This document shows, one piece after another, positions 14,979-22,930 of a stretch of 39,339 bases of DNA. A program made the translations under genes and the position numbers. The stretch comes from Herbaspirillum sp. (lineage in GTDB: Bacteria > Pseudomonadota > Gammaproteobacteria > Burkholderiales > Burkholderiaceae_D), in assembly GCA_028292625.1 (NCBI GenBank), contig JAQGLY010000076.1:1-39339 (forward strand). Reading direction: 5' to 3'. The stretch's first letter is position 1. The number at the start of each line of letters is the position of its first letter. The notes below the pieces were generated by a model that searched no databases, had not been told where the DNA came from, and worked only from the letters and a program-made list of their open reading frames with translations.

Positions 14979-16289
14979 TCAATCGCCCAACTTCGACCGA
15001 TACCGATTCACCTCCACCTGCGAAATCAGATTGCCGCTGTTGCCCCAGGAATTGCGCACATACGACACCACCGCCGCCACTTCCGCATCGCTCAGCGCCT
15101 GGCCGAAGGGCGGCATGCCGTAGGGGCGCGGAGTGCCTTTGGTGCTGGGCGCGAAGCCCCCGCCCAGCACGAGCTGGATCGCATTGCCGCCACCAGCCAT
15201 GGTGACGGCGCCACTGCCGGCCAGCGCAGGATAAATGCCGGGCGCGCCCTTGCCGTCGGCCTGATGGCAGGCGACGCAATGGTTTTCGTATAATTTGGCG
15301 CCGGTCTTCAGCATGGTGTCTCTTTGCTCCGGACTGGCGTTTTCGGCTTCCTCTTGCGGCGGCGGCATTTGCTGCGGCAAGGATTTCAGGTACAGCGCGA
15401 TCGCGGCGATATCCGATCCGCTCCAATGCTGCAGGCTGCCGCCGACCACTTCCGCCATCGGTCCCGACACCGCGCGTTCGCCCGCCACGCCGGTCGCCAG
15501 CAATGTGTTTAGATGGGCGTCGTCCCATCCGCCCAGACCGCTTTTCTTGTCGCCGTTCAATGGCGGCGCATACCAGTTCAGGATCGGAATCGTGCCGCCG
15601 CCCAGCTCGGTCTTCGCCGAAGTGCCGCCGAGCCGGCCGCGCTCCGAATGGCAGGCGCTGCAATGCCCCAGCCCTTGCGCCAGATACGCGCCGCGATTCC
15701 ATGCGACGCTTTGCCTGTTGTCTTCAACGTAGCTGCCCGGCGTGAAATACAAGGCGCGCCATGCGTACATCAGCCAGCGCTGGTTGTATGGGAAGCGCAA
15801 TTCCGGATCCTGGTTTTTCCGATTCGCCGCCGGCACCGTTTTGAAGAAGGCGAACATCGCATCGACGTCGGCGCGGCTGGCCCGGGTGTAGCTGGTGTAC
15901 GGGAATGCCGGATACAGCAGGCTGCCGTCCTTGGCTTTGCCATCGTGCATCGCGCGCCAGAAGTCATCGGCGGTCCAGCTGCCTATGCCGCTCGCCGTGT
16001 CGGCCGTCAGGTTCGGCGCGTAAATATTGCCGAACGGCGTCGGCACCGCGCGGCCGCCGGCATACGGCTCACCGCCGCGCGCGGTGTGACAGGTCATGCA
16101 GTTGCCGACTTGCGCCAGGTAGGCGCCGCGCGCGATTTGCGCAGCGGCATCGGCCGCAGGCGGGGCAGCGACCGCGGCCGACGGCTGGTCCAGATCCGGA
16201 TTGCGGTTCGCCAGCGCAATCCAGGCGAATCCGGCGACCACGATCACGCCCGCGATTGCGGCAATGCTTTTCACGATGGGATGTTTCAT
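14979..16289 (-). CDS. Triheme membrane-anchored cytochrome c
   Basis: A 436-residue protein with an uncleaved-looking N-terminal helix (SIAAIAGVIVVAGFAWIAL, ~8-26) and three CXXCH haem sites: CMTCH (64-68), CSACH (210-214) and CVACH (338-342). The architecture matches the cytochrome c subunits that accept electrons from periplasmic membrane-bound dehydrogenases (alcohol, gluconate, isoquinoline oxidoreductase type). It would pass electrons in the periplasm to the quinone pool or an oxidase. No dehydrogenase partner is adjacent; the paoABC-like genes are ~5 kb away. Its ATG overlaps the stop of the diheme cytochrome gene as ATGA, so the two are translationally coupled. Confidence 0.88.
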   Translation of the reverse strand: MKHPIVKSIAAIAGVIVVAGFAWIALANRNPDLDQPSAAVAAPPAADAAAQIARGAYLAQVGNCMTCHTARGGEPYAGGRAVPTPFGNIYAPNLTADTASGIGSWTADDFWRAMHDGKAKDGSLLYPAFPYTSYTRASRADVDAMFAFFKTVPAANRKNQDPELRFPYNQRWLMYAWRALYFTPGSYVEDNRQSVAWNRGAYLAQGLGHCSACHSERGRLGGTSAKTELGGGTIPILNWYAPPLNGDKKSGLGGWDDAHLNTLLATGVAGERAVSGPMAEVVGGSLQHWSGSDIAAIALYLKSLPQQMPPPQEEAENASPEQRDTMLKTGAKLYENHCVACHQADGKGAPGIYPALAGSGAVTMAGGGNAIQLVLGGGFAPSTKGTPRPYGMPPFGQALSDAEVAAVVSYVRNSWGNSGNLISQVEVNRYRSKLGD

Positions 16290-17017
16290 TTGACCGCTTC
16301 TTTCAATGCGCTACCGCATGCCAGCGGCAATTTGTCGGGCAAGGCCGTCATAGGGCGGGCGTCGGCCGGGACGCGCTGGGCGGCCAGCCATGACGCTGCG
16401 TCGCTGATGTCCGCGCCGCTCAAATCCTGCACCACTTGCGCCATGCAATCCGGCGCGGCGGAATGGCGTGAGCCGTTTTTCCAGGCGCCGAGCTGGGCCA
16501 GCAGATAATCGCGCGGCAGGCCGATCAGGCCGGGTATCGTCGGCGCCACGCCGGTCAGTGCGGCGCCGTGGCAGGCGACGCAGGCCGGCGCCTTGCCGCC
16601 GCCTTTGGTCACCAGTTGCTGGCCGCGCGCGAGTTGTTCTGCATTCACGGCGCTGGGCTGCGGTTCGGGATACGGCGGATGCTGGTCGGAAAAGAATTGG
16701 GCCAGTTCGCGCAGGTAGTCGTCGGACATGTTGGCGATCAGCGCCGCCATGACCGGATATTTGCGCTGGCCGCCGCGGAAATTGATCAGTTGGTTATATA
16801 GATAACCGGCCGGCTTGCCGGCGATGCGCGGATAGTAGCCGTCGCTGCCGGCCCGGCCCTGCTTGCCATGACAGACGATGCAGGCGGCGGCGCGCTGTTC
16901 GATGGTGTCGGGAATTTTTGCTCCGGCAGCCGCGGGCGTTTGCGCATTGGCCATGCCGGCGGCCAGCGCCGCGGATACAATGGCGGCCCGGCACCATCCC
17001 GAAAAAAATAAATTCAT
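16286..17017 (-). CDS. Diheme c4-type cytochrome
   Basis: A 243-residue periplasmic protein. The signal peptide is NLFFSGWCRAAIVSAALAAG followed by MANA, with likely cleavage before QTP. Haem sites are CIVCH (46-50) and CVACH (146-150), the two-domain layout of cytochromes c4. PRIAGKPAGYLYNQLINFRG and MSDDYLRELAQFFS are typical of that family. I chose ATG 17017 because it gives a compact signal peptide; an in-frame ATG at 17035 adds MGNEFV. It heads a two-gene transcript with the triheme cytochrome and is divergent from the bd oxidase genes, consistent with a role in periplasmic electron transfer. Confidence 0.85.
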   Translation of the reverse strand: MNLFFSGWCRAAIVSAALAAGMANAQTPAAAGAKIPDTIEQRAAACIVCHGKQGRAGSDGYYPRIAGKPAGYLYNQLINFRGGQRKYPVMAALIANMSDDYLRELAQFFSDQHPPYPEPQPSAVNAEQLARGQQLVTKGGGKAPACVACHGAALTGVAPTIPGLIGLPRDYLLAQLGAWKNGSRHSAAPDCMAQVVQDLSGADISDAASWLAAQRVPADARPMTALPDKLPLACGSALKEAVK

Positions 17018-17234
17018 CACAAACTCATTCCCCATGGTTGTAGTGATTATTCCAATTACATGACGCAGTGTGCCCTTTTTCTCATATCTGCAACATGGAC
17101 AATTTGTCCGATCAGCCGGCTCGCACCCGCCGATATCGATGCCGCGCTCTCTGGTAACTACTGAGAAATACTGTCAATAGTAACGTTGCGCGTTGAATTT
17201 AAATCCGAATCACGACGTCAAATTGTTGTTACCA

Positions 17235-17244
17235 TCGCTAGCGA
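17235..17244. promoter_or_regulatory. Perfect 10-bp palindrome upstream of cydA
   Basis: TCGCTAGCGA is a perfect self-complementary 10-mer 159 bases before the cydA start. Its symmetry suggests a dimeric regulator site; no regulator is identified. Confidence 0.35.
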
Positions 17245-17354
17245 AAGGCATTTTATATTTTCGTATCGTGATCGTGAAAACAATATCCAACGCAACGCAA
17301 ACAGACCCTTGCAAGGAACCCGCCTCGCATGAATCGCTCCCACTAAGCGGCCGT

Positions 17355-17366
17355 ACTAGTTCTAGT
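17355..17366. promoter_or_regulatory. ACTAG-TT-CTAGT dyad upstream of cydA
   Basis: A 5-bp inverted repeat with a 2-base centre lies 36 bases before the cydA start, in the position of a core promoter or leader. It carries two CTAG tetranucleotides, which are rare in most bacterial genomes. The half-site resembles that of the E. coli trp operator, but the spacing is two bases shorter. Confidence 0.35.
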
Positions 17367-17402
17367 TTCCGAATTTAAACATATCCATTCTGGAGAGCGC
17401 GC

Positions 17403-18875
17403 ATGCTCGGCTTTACCGCCCTGGAACTGGCCCGGATTCAATTCGGCTTCACCATTTCCTTCCACATCATCTTTCCCGCCATCACCATCGGGCTGGCGAG
17501 TTATCTGGCCGTGCTGGAGGCCTGCTGGCTGCGCACCGGACGCGAGGTATATCGGGATCTTTATCATTTCTGGTTGAAGATCTTTGCCGTCAATTTCGGC
17601 ATGGGCGTGGTGTCGGGCCTGGTGATGGCGTATCAGTTCGGCACCAACTGGAGCTTTTTTTCGGAGTTCGCCGGTAGTGTAACCGGGCCGTTGCTGGCCT
17701 ACGAGGTATTGACCGCCTTTTTCCTGGAAGCGGGCTTTCTCGGCGTGATGATGTTCGGCTGGCGGCGCGTCGGGCCGGCTCTGCATTTCGTCTCGACGGT
17801 CATGGTCGCGATCGGCACGCTGATTTCGGCCACCTGGATCCTGGCGTCGAACAGCTGGATGCAGACGCCGCAGGGTTATCGGATCGTCGACGGGCGCGTG
17901 ATTCCGGACGATTGGCTGCAAGTCATTTTCAATCCGTCGTTTCCGTATCGTCTGGCGCATATGAGCGTGGCCGCCTTTCTCGCCACCGCGCTGTTTGTCG
18001 GCGCCTCGGCGGCGTGGCATCTATTGCGGGACAGAAAGCGCGGCAACGATGGCGGCAAAGATCAAAAGGCGGTCCGCAAAATGCTGTCGATGGCCATGTG
18101 GATGGTGCTGATCGTCGCGCCGATACAGGCGGTCATCGGCGATTTTCACGGTTTGAATACGCTCAAGCACCAGCCGGCCAAGATCGCCGCGGTCGAAGGC
18201 CATTGGGAAAATGCGCCGGATAGCAAAGGGACGCCGCTGATCCTGTTCGGCTGGCCCGACATGGCGCAGGAAAAGACCCGTTTTGCGCTGGAAATCCCCA
18301 GGCTGGGCGGCCTGATTCTGACGCATGAGTGGGATGGCCAGATCAAGGGGCTGAAAGAATTCGCGCCGGAAGACCGGCCCAATTCGACCATTCTGTTCTG
18401 GACCTTCCGCATCATGGTCGGACTTGGCATGCTGATGATTCTGCTGGGATTGTGGAGCCTGTGGCTGCGGCGCCGCGATGCACTGTTCAGCTCGCCGTGG
18501 TTTCTGCGCGCCGCGGTGTGCATGGGGCCGGCCGGCCTGATGGCGATTCTGGCCGGCTGGTACACCACTGAAATCGGGCGTCAGCCATGGGTGGTGTACG
18601 GCCTGATGCGTACCAGGGATGCGGTATCGGCGCATGGCGCGGGGCCGCTGGCGCTGACGCTGGGCCTGTTCATCGTGGTGTATCTGTTCATTTTCGGCAT
18701 GGGCGCCGCTTACGTGCTGCGGCTGGTGCGCAAGGGGCCGGCGCCTTATCGAGAGCCTGCCGCCCACGGCGGTCCGGGCCGAGGCCGGCAACAGATGCGG
18801 CCGATTTCGGCGGCCGATGAGATGCCGTCGGACACAGGCGGCGCCGGCGCCTCCGATACAAGCGACAGGAATTAA
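17403..18875 (+). CDS. cydA: Cytochrome bd-type quinol oxidase subunit I (CydA/CioA type)
   Basis: A 490-residue polytopic membrane protein, the haem-bearing subunit that oxidises quinol and reduces O2 to water. Haem ligands align with the family: His21, His186 (in FPYRLAHMS), Met338 (in FRIMVGLG) and the conserved Glu390 in GWYTTEIGRQPW. The loop between the quinol-site helices is short, as in the cyanide-insensitive (CioA) group, compared with the longer loop of E. coli CydA. The last ~45 residues are a hydrophilic Pro/Gly/Asp-rich tail. GGAG shortly before ATG 17403 supports the start. It leads a three-gene transcript with cydB and a DUF2474 microprotein. Confidence 0.95.
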   Translation: MLGFTALELARIQFGFTISFHIIFPAITIGLASYLAVLEACWLRTGREVYRDLYHFWLKIFAVNFGMGVVSGLVMAYQFGTNWSFFSEFAGSVTGPLLAYEVLTAFFLEAGFLGVMMFGWRRVGPALHFVSTVMVAIGTLISATWILASNSWMQTPQGYRIVDGRVIPDDWLQVIFNPSFPYRLAHMSVAAFLATALFVGASAAWHLLRDRKRGNDGGKDQKAVRKMLSMAMWMVLIVAPIQAVIGDFHGLNTLKHQPAKIAAVEGHWENAPDSKGTPLILFGWPDMAQEKTRFALEIPRLGGLILTHEWDGQIKGLKEFAPEDRPNSTILFWTFRIMVGLGMLMILLGLWSLWLRRRDALFSSPWFLRAAVCMGPAGLMAILAGWYTTEIGRQPWVVYGLMRTRDAVSAHGAGPLALTLGLFIVVYLFIFGMGAAYVLRLVRKGPAPYREPAAHGGPGRGRQQMRPISAADEMPSDTGGAGASDTSDRN

Positions 18876-18878
18876 ATC

Positions 18879-19886
18879 ATGGGCATCGATCTTCCTCTTA
18901 TCTGGGCCATCATCATCTTTTTCGGCGTGATGATGTATGTCGTCATGGACGGTTTCGATCTCGGCATCGGCATCCTGTATCCACTGGTGCCGGACCGCCA
19001 GGACCGCGATGTGATGATGAATACCGTGGCGCCGGTCTGGGACGGCAACGAAACCTGGCTGGTGCTGGGCGGCGCCGGTCTGCTGGCGGCGTTTCCGCTG
19101 GCGTATTCGATCATGCTCAGCGCGCTGTATTTGCCGCTGATCTTCATGCTGCTGGGTCTGATTTTTCGCGGCGTCGCGTTCGAGTTCCGCTTCAAGGCGC
19201 TGGATCGCGAACGGCATATCTGGGACAAGGCGTTTATCGGCGGTTCGATCACCGCGGCGTTTTTTCAAGGGGTGTCGCTGGGCTCTTATCTGCGCGGGAT
19301 TCCGGTCGAACACCATACTTATGCGGGCGGCCCGATGGATTGGTTCGCGCCGTTTCCGCTGATGACCGGGGTCGGCGTGGTGATTGCTTACGCGTTGCTG
19401 GGCAGCACGTGGCTGATCCTGAAAACCGACGGCGAGCTGCAACGCAAAATGATCCGCCTCACCCGGCCGCTGACCTGGCTGCTGCTGGCGGCCATCGCGG
19501 TGGTCAGCATCTGGACGCCGCTGGCCGACAGCCATATTGCGCAGCGCTGGTTCAGCCTGCCGAATCTGTTCTGGTTTGCGCCGGTGCCGCTGCTGCTGGG
19601 CTTGACGGTGGTGGGACTGCTGCGCAGTCTGAGCGGGTCGCCGCACGCCGCACCGTTCCTCTGCACGCTGGCGGTGATTTTTCTGGGCTATACCGGCTTT
19701 GCGATCAGCATCTGGCCGAACATCATCCCGCCGCGGATTTCGATCTGGGCCGCTTCGTCGCCGCCGCAAAGCCAGGGCTTCGCGCTGGTTGGCACGCTGC
19801 TGATCGTGCCGATGATTCTCGGCTATACGGCGTGGTCGTATTACGTATTCCGCGGCAAGGTCAAACACGACGATCATTACCACTGA
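18879..19886 (+). CDS. cydB: Cytochrome bd-type quinol oxidase subunit II (CydB/CioB type)
   Basis: A 335-residue polytopic membrane protein starting 3 bases after the cydA stop, with AGGA upstream. The N-terminus carries the family signature MYVVMDGFDLGIGILYPL, and VWDGNETWLVLGG follows; both are diagnostic of CydB. Later hydrophobic segments end with the IWPNIIPP motif around residue 280 and a basic C-terminus. It pairs with CydA in the inner membrane to form the oxidase. Confidence 0.95.
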   Translation: MGIDLPLIWAIIIFFGVMMYVVMDGFDLGIGILYPLVPDRQDRDVMMNTVAPVWDGNETWLVLGGAGLLAAFPLAYSIMLSALYLPLIFMLLGLIFRGVAFEFRFKALDRERHIWDKAFIGGSITAAFFQGVSLGSYLRGIPVEHHTYAGGPMDWFAPFPLMTGVGVVIAYALLGSTWLILKTDGELQRKMIRLTRPLTWLLLAAIAVVSIWTPLADSHIAQRWFSLPNLFWFAPVPLLLGLTVVGLLRSLSGSPHAAPFLCTLAVIFLGYTGFAISIWPNIIPPRISIWAASSPPQSQGFALVGTLLIVPMILGYTAWSYYVFRGKVKHDDHYH

Positions 19887-19890
19887 CATC

Positions 19891-20022
19891 ATGGCCGCCC
19901 CCTTCCGCTGGACCAAACGCATAGGCTGGCTGCTGCTGATCTGGGCCGCCAGCGTCGCCGCGCTGGGCCTGGCGGCGTATGCGCTGCGCCTGCTCATGCG
20001 GCTGATCGGCATGTCGACCTGA
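19891..20022 (+). CDS. DUF2474 small subunit of cytochrome bd oxidase
   Basis: A 43-residue protein starting 4 bases after the cydB stop. It begins MAAPFRWTKRIGWLLLIWAA and has a single transmembrane helix (~12-39). The basic head with KRIGWL and a single helix match the DUF2474 family, found almost only behind cioAB/cydAB genes and thought to act like CydX/CydS by stabilising the oxidase. No separate promoter is apparent; it is almost certainly translated from the cyd transcript. Confidence 0.82.
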   Translation: MAAPFRWTKRIGWLLLIWAASVAALGLAAYALRLLMRLIGMST

Positions 20023-20108
20023 CGGTTGGCGCGGCTTTGGCGGACTATGGCGCTGCGGTAGAATACGCGGTTTGGCGGCGGAGCACGCGGCCGCCACGAC
20101 TCCTTCCG

Positions 20109-21257
20109 ATGCAAAAACTTTCCCCGCTACAAATTATCCCTCTTGCCGCACTGACCGCCATCGGCATGCTGGCGATCGACCTGTATCTGCCGGCGCTGCC
20201 TTATCTGGCGCAGGAATTGAACACGACATTGCCGACGATACAGGGCACCATTTCCGTGTTCATGATGGCGCTGGCGCTATCGCAACTGCTGTGGGGCGCG
20301 ATCGCCGACCGGCTCGGCATGCGCATGACGCTGCTGGCCGGCATTGCGATAGAAGCCGTGACCAGCGTGGCCTGCGCGCTGGCTTCCGATATCACGCTGC
20401 TGATCGTCTTTCGCGCGATACAGGGCATCGGCGCGGGCGCGGCGACGGTGGTGGTGCCGGTATTGCTGCGCAGGCGCTGTTCCGATACCGACGCAGTGCG
20501 GGCCCTGTCCTGGGTCAGCATGGCCGAAGCGGTGATACCGGCGGTCGCGCCGGTGGTCGGCACCCTGATCCTGCTGCGCGCGGATTGGCGTTTCTGCTTT
20601 TGGATCATCGCCGTACTGGCCCTGGCGCTGATTCCGTTTGTGCTGAAGACCGAAGATGACGAGCCGCTGCATCGTCCGGGCGAGCCGGCGAATTATCTGC
20701 TGTTGCTGCGGCATCCGGATTTTCTGCGCAATGCGCTGCTGTACGGTTTGAGTTTCGGCGCGCTGGTCGCCTTCGTCGCCAGCGCGCCGCATCTGATCCA
20801 TCAATGGCTGCGGCAAAGCCCAACGGTATTTGCGGTGATGCAGGTTTGCGGCGTGGCCGGCTTCATGCTGGTGGCGTCGCGCGGCGGCCCGGCGGCGCAG
20901 CGTCACGGCGCCGACCGCATCATCCGGATCGGCGGCTGGCTGCAATTGCTGGCGTCGCTGGGGCTGGTGTTGTTGGGCGCGCTGGCCTTCAGGCACGCCG
21001 CGGCGATGATCGCGCTCTGGGCGGTGTTCTGCGCCGGGCTGGGCTTGCGCGGTCCTTCCGCGATGACGCGCACGCTGTCGGTGCCGCCCGAGCTGACCAG
21101 CTTGGCGTCGGGTTTTCTGATGTTTCTGGCGATGATCCTGGCCGGCATCGGGACGCAGATCGCCGGATTTCTGCTGCGTTACGGCATGTTGCCGGTAGCC
21201 CTGCTGATGACGGCGATGACGCTGGCGAGTCTGCTGCTGCAGAAACCGGCGCCTTGA
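20109..21257 (+). CDS. Bcr/CflA-type multidrug MFS exporter
   Basis: A 382-residue major facilitator protein with about 12 hydrophobic segments. The first helix contains the Bcr/CflA signature LAIDLYLPALPYLAQEL, and the loop 2-3 motif is IADRLGMRMTLLAG. RAIQGIGAGAATVVVPVLL is the conserved fourth-helix region. Such proteins export drugs such as bicyclomycin or chloramphenicol using the proton gradient; the real substrate is unknown. ATG 20109 is preferred over the in-frame 20037 because it gives the family N-terminus. Its stop is only 2 bases from the stop of the next, convergent gene. Confidence 0.88.
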   Translation: MQKLSPLQIIPLAALTAIGMLAIDLYLPALPYLAQELNTTLPTIQGTISVFMMALALSQLLWGAIADRLGMRMTLLAGIAIEAVTSVACALASDITLLIVFRAIQGIGAGAATVVVPVLLRRRCSDTDAVRALSWVSMAEAVIPAVAPVVGTLILLRADWRFCFWIIAVLALALIPFVLKTEDDEPLHRPGEPANYLLLLRHPDFLRNALLYGLSFGALVAFVASAPHLIHQWLRQSPTVFAVMQVCGVAGFMLVASRGGPAAQRHGADRIIRIGGWLQLLASLGLVLLGALAFRHAAAMIALWAVFCAGLGLRGPSAMTRTLSVPPELTSLASGFLMFLAMILAGIGTQIAGFLLRYGMLPVALLMTAMTLASLLLQKPAP

Positions 21258-21259
21258 AT

Positions 21260-21472
21260 TTACCCCATGCCCCTGCCGCCGTCTTCGGCCGTGGCCATTT
21301 CAAACAGATCGAATGCGTCGCCATACAGGAAGGACTTCTTGACCGGGGCGGCGTAATCGCCGGCAGTGCCGAGCGCCAGCACCTTCTGTTCGCAATCGTG
21401 TTTGGTGCGCGCGATGATGGCATCGGTCGCTTGGCCTTGCAATCGAGGCGCCACCCAATATGTCAGCTTCAT
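21260..21472 (-). CDS. Conserved hypothetical protein, 70 residues
   Basis: A small soluble protein beginning MKLTYWVAPRLQGQATDAII and ending in a Gly-rich EDGGRGMG. The start at 21472 is set by GAGG about 6 bases upstream. It has no signal peptide or membrane helix. It may be a small adaptor-like protein, but I recognise no function. It sits between fbp (upstream on the same strand, 88 bases away) and the convergent drug exporter, so it may be the last gene of the pepN-fbp transcript. Confidence 0.65.
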   Translation of the reverse strand: MKLTYWVAPRLQGQATDAIIARTKHDCEQKVLALGTAGDYAAPVKKSFLYGDAFDLFEMATAEDGGRGMG

Positions 21473-21560
21473 TTTTCCTCGTCCCTTCACGCCCATCCGT
21501 AAACCGGCATCGGCAATCGACTGTCACGCCGATTGCCGATGAATGATCGATCGCTTTCTC

Positions 21561-22574
21561 TTACGCTTCGCGGTGGTAGGCCGTGACGCGCTCGACCTCG
21601 TTTTTCGATCCCAGGAATACCGGAACGCGCTGATGCAGCTTGGTCGGCTGGATATCCAGAATGCGTTGCGTCCCGTCGGTCGCCGCGCCGCCGGCCTGCT
21701 CCACGATGAACGCCATCGGATTGGCTTCGTACATCAGGCGCAATTTGCCCAGTTTGCCCGAGGCGCGGCTGTCGGCCGGATACATGAAGACGCCGCCGCG
21801 GTTCAGGATGCGATGCACGTCGGCCACCATCGATGCGATCCAGCGCATGTTGTAATCCTTTTTCAGCGGACCGGTCGTGCCGGCCAGCATTTCATCGACA
21901 TAGCGCGTGACCGGCGCATGCCAGTGGCGCGCATTCGATGCATTGATCGCGAATTCGCCGGTGTCGGCCGGAATCTGGATGTCTTTCTGGGTCAGCACCC
22001 ATGCGCCCATTTCGCGATCCAGCGTAAAGCAATGCACGCCGTTGCCGGTGGTCAGCACCAGCACCGTCTGCGGGCCGTAGACCGCGTAACCGGCGGCGAC
22101 CTGCTGGCTGCCCTTTTGCAGGAAATCCTGCTCGGTCGGCGTCTTCATGCCTTCCGGCGCCTTCAGCACCGAGAAAATGGTGCCGATGGAGACGTTGACG
22201 TCGATATTGCTGGAGCCGTCGAGCGGATCGAACAGCAGCATGTATTCGCCTTGCGGATAGCGGTTTGGAATCAGATGGATGGTTTCCATTTCTTCCGACG
22301 CCATCGCCGCCAGATGGCCGCCCCATTCGTTGGCTTCGAGCAGAATATCGTTGGACAGCACGTCCAGTTTCTTTTGCACCTCGCCCTGCACGTTTTCGAT
22401 GCCGGCGCTGCCGAGCACTTCGCCCAGCGCGCCTTTGCCGACGGCGTGGCTGATGGTTTTGCAGGCGCGGCCCACCACTTCGATCAGCAGCCGCAATTCG
22501 GCCGGAATGCTGTTGTGCAGACGCTGCTGCTCGATCAAATGCTGGGTCAGGCTGATACGTTTGGCTACGCTCAT
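21561..22574 (-). CDS. fbp: Fructose-1,6-bisphosphatase class I
   Basis: A 337-residue class I FBPase, the usual length. The metal/substrate motif [20 protein letters not shown] begins at residue 116 and is preceded by an acidic EE pair at 94-95; [10 protein letters not shown] near the C-terminus is also conserved. It dephosphorylates fructose 1,6-bisphosphate in gluconeogenesis in the cytoplasm. GAGAG lies about 5 bases before ATG 22574. It follows pepN after 41 bases on the same strand, a gene order seen in many Burkholderiales, and is probably co-transcribed with it. Confidence 0.96.
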   Translation of the reverse strand: MSVAKRISLTQHLIEQQRLHNSIPAELRLLIEVVGRACKTISHAVGKGALGEVLGSAGIENVQGEVQKKLDVLSNDILLEANEWGGHLAAMASEEMETIHLIPNRYPQGEYMLLFDPLDGSSNIDVNVSIGTIFSVLKAPEGMKTPTEQDFLQKGSQQVAAGYAVYGPQTVLVLTTGNGVHCFTLDREMGAWVLTQKDIQIPADTGEFAINASNARHWHAPVTRYVDEMLAGTTGPLKKDYNMRWIASMVADVHRILNRGGVFMYPADSRASGKLGKLRLMYEANPMAFIVEQAGGAATDGTQRILDIQPTKLHQRVPVFLGSKNEVERVTAYHREA

Positions 22575-22615
22575 GGGATCTCTCGGTTAGCAAAAATTTA
22601 GGGGCAAAATATGAT

Positions 22616-22930
22616 TCAATCGGCCAAGGCCTTGGTGACGACCTCCAGCACATCCTTGGACAACTTCGGCACGGCTGCGACCTGCTGCAGCGCTGCGCGC
22701 ATTTGTTCCTGCAAAGCCGGCGCGTATTTGCGCCAGCGGTCCAGACTGCGCGCCAGACGCGCCGCGACTTGTGGATTGACGGCGTTGAGCGCGATCACAT
22801 ATTCGACCCACAACGCATAGCCGCTGCCGTCGACGGCGTGAAACGCCGACGGGTTGGCGTTGCAAAAGCCGAAGATCAGGCTGCGCGCGCGGTTCGGATT
22901 CTTCAGTGTGAACGCCGGATGCCGCGCCAG
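22616..22930 (-). pseudogene. pepN: C-terminal part of pepN cut off by an in-frame stop
   Basis: These 104 codons continue the pepN frame directly after a TAA at 22931-22933 and read LARHPAFTLKNPNRARSLIF to a normal end (DVLEVVTKALAD). They match the last helices of the aminopeptidase N C-terminal domain, including the conserved HPAFTLKNPNR. No own start or ribosome site is evident. CAA to TAA (Gln to stop) is the simplest explanation; a sequencing error is equally possible. Confidence 0.85.

Larger units (their letters stand above)
17018..17402. other. Divergent regulatory region between cytochrome c genes and cydA
   Basis: These 385 bases contain no gene. They are clearly more AT-rich than the flanks and must hold promoters for both directions. 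No FNR/ANR-type TTGAT-N4-ATCAA box was found by eye. A repeated GAATTTAAA occurs (near 17194 and 17370). Two CTAG-centred dyads are listed separately. Confidence 0.6.

Noticed and set aside
17347..17366. GCGGCCG next to ACTAGTTCTAG, resembling a cloning polylinker
   Set aside because: The order does not match a standard vector, no other vector sequence flanks it, and the surrounding DNA is a natural control region. Treated as a dyad instead.
17355..17366. A TrpR operator in front of cydA
   Set aside because: The half-site is similar, but the spacing is two bases shorter than in the trp operator, and a tryptophan link to a bd oxidase is not expected.
18021..20114. A long open frame antisense to cydA and cydB
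   Set aside because: Product is Arg/Gln/His-rich and featureless; the plus-strand oxidase genes fully explain the region.
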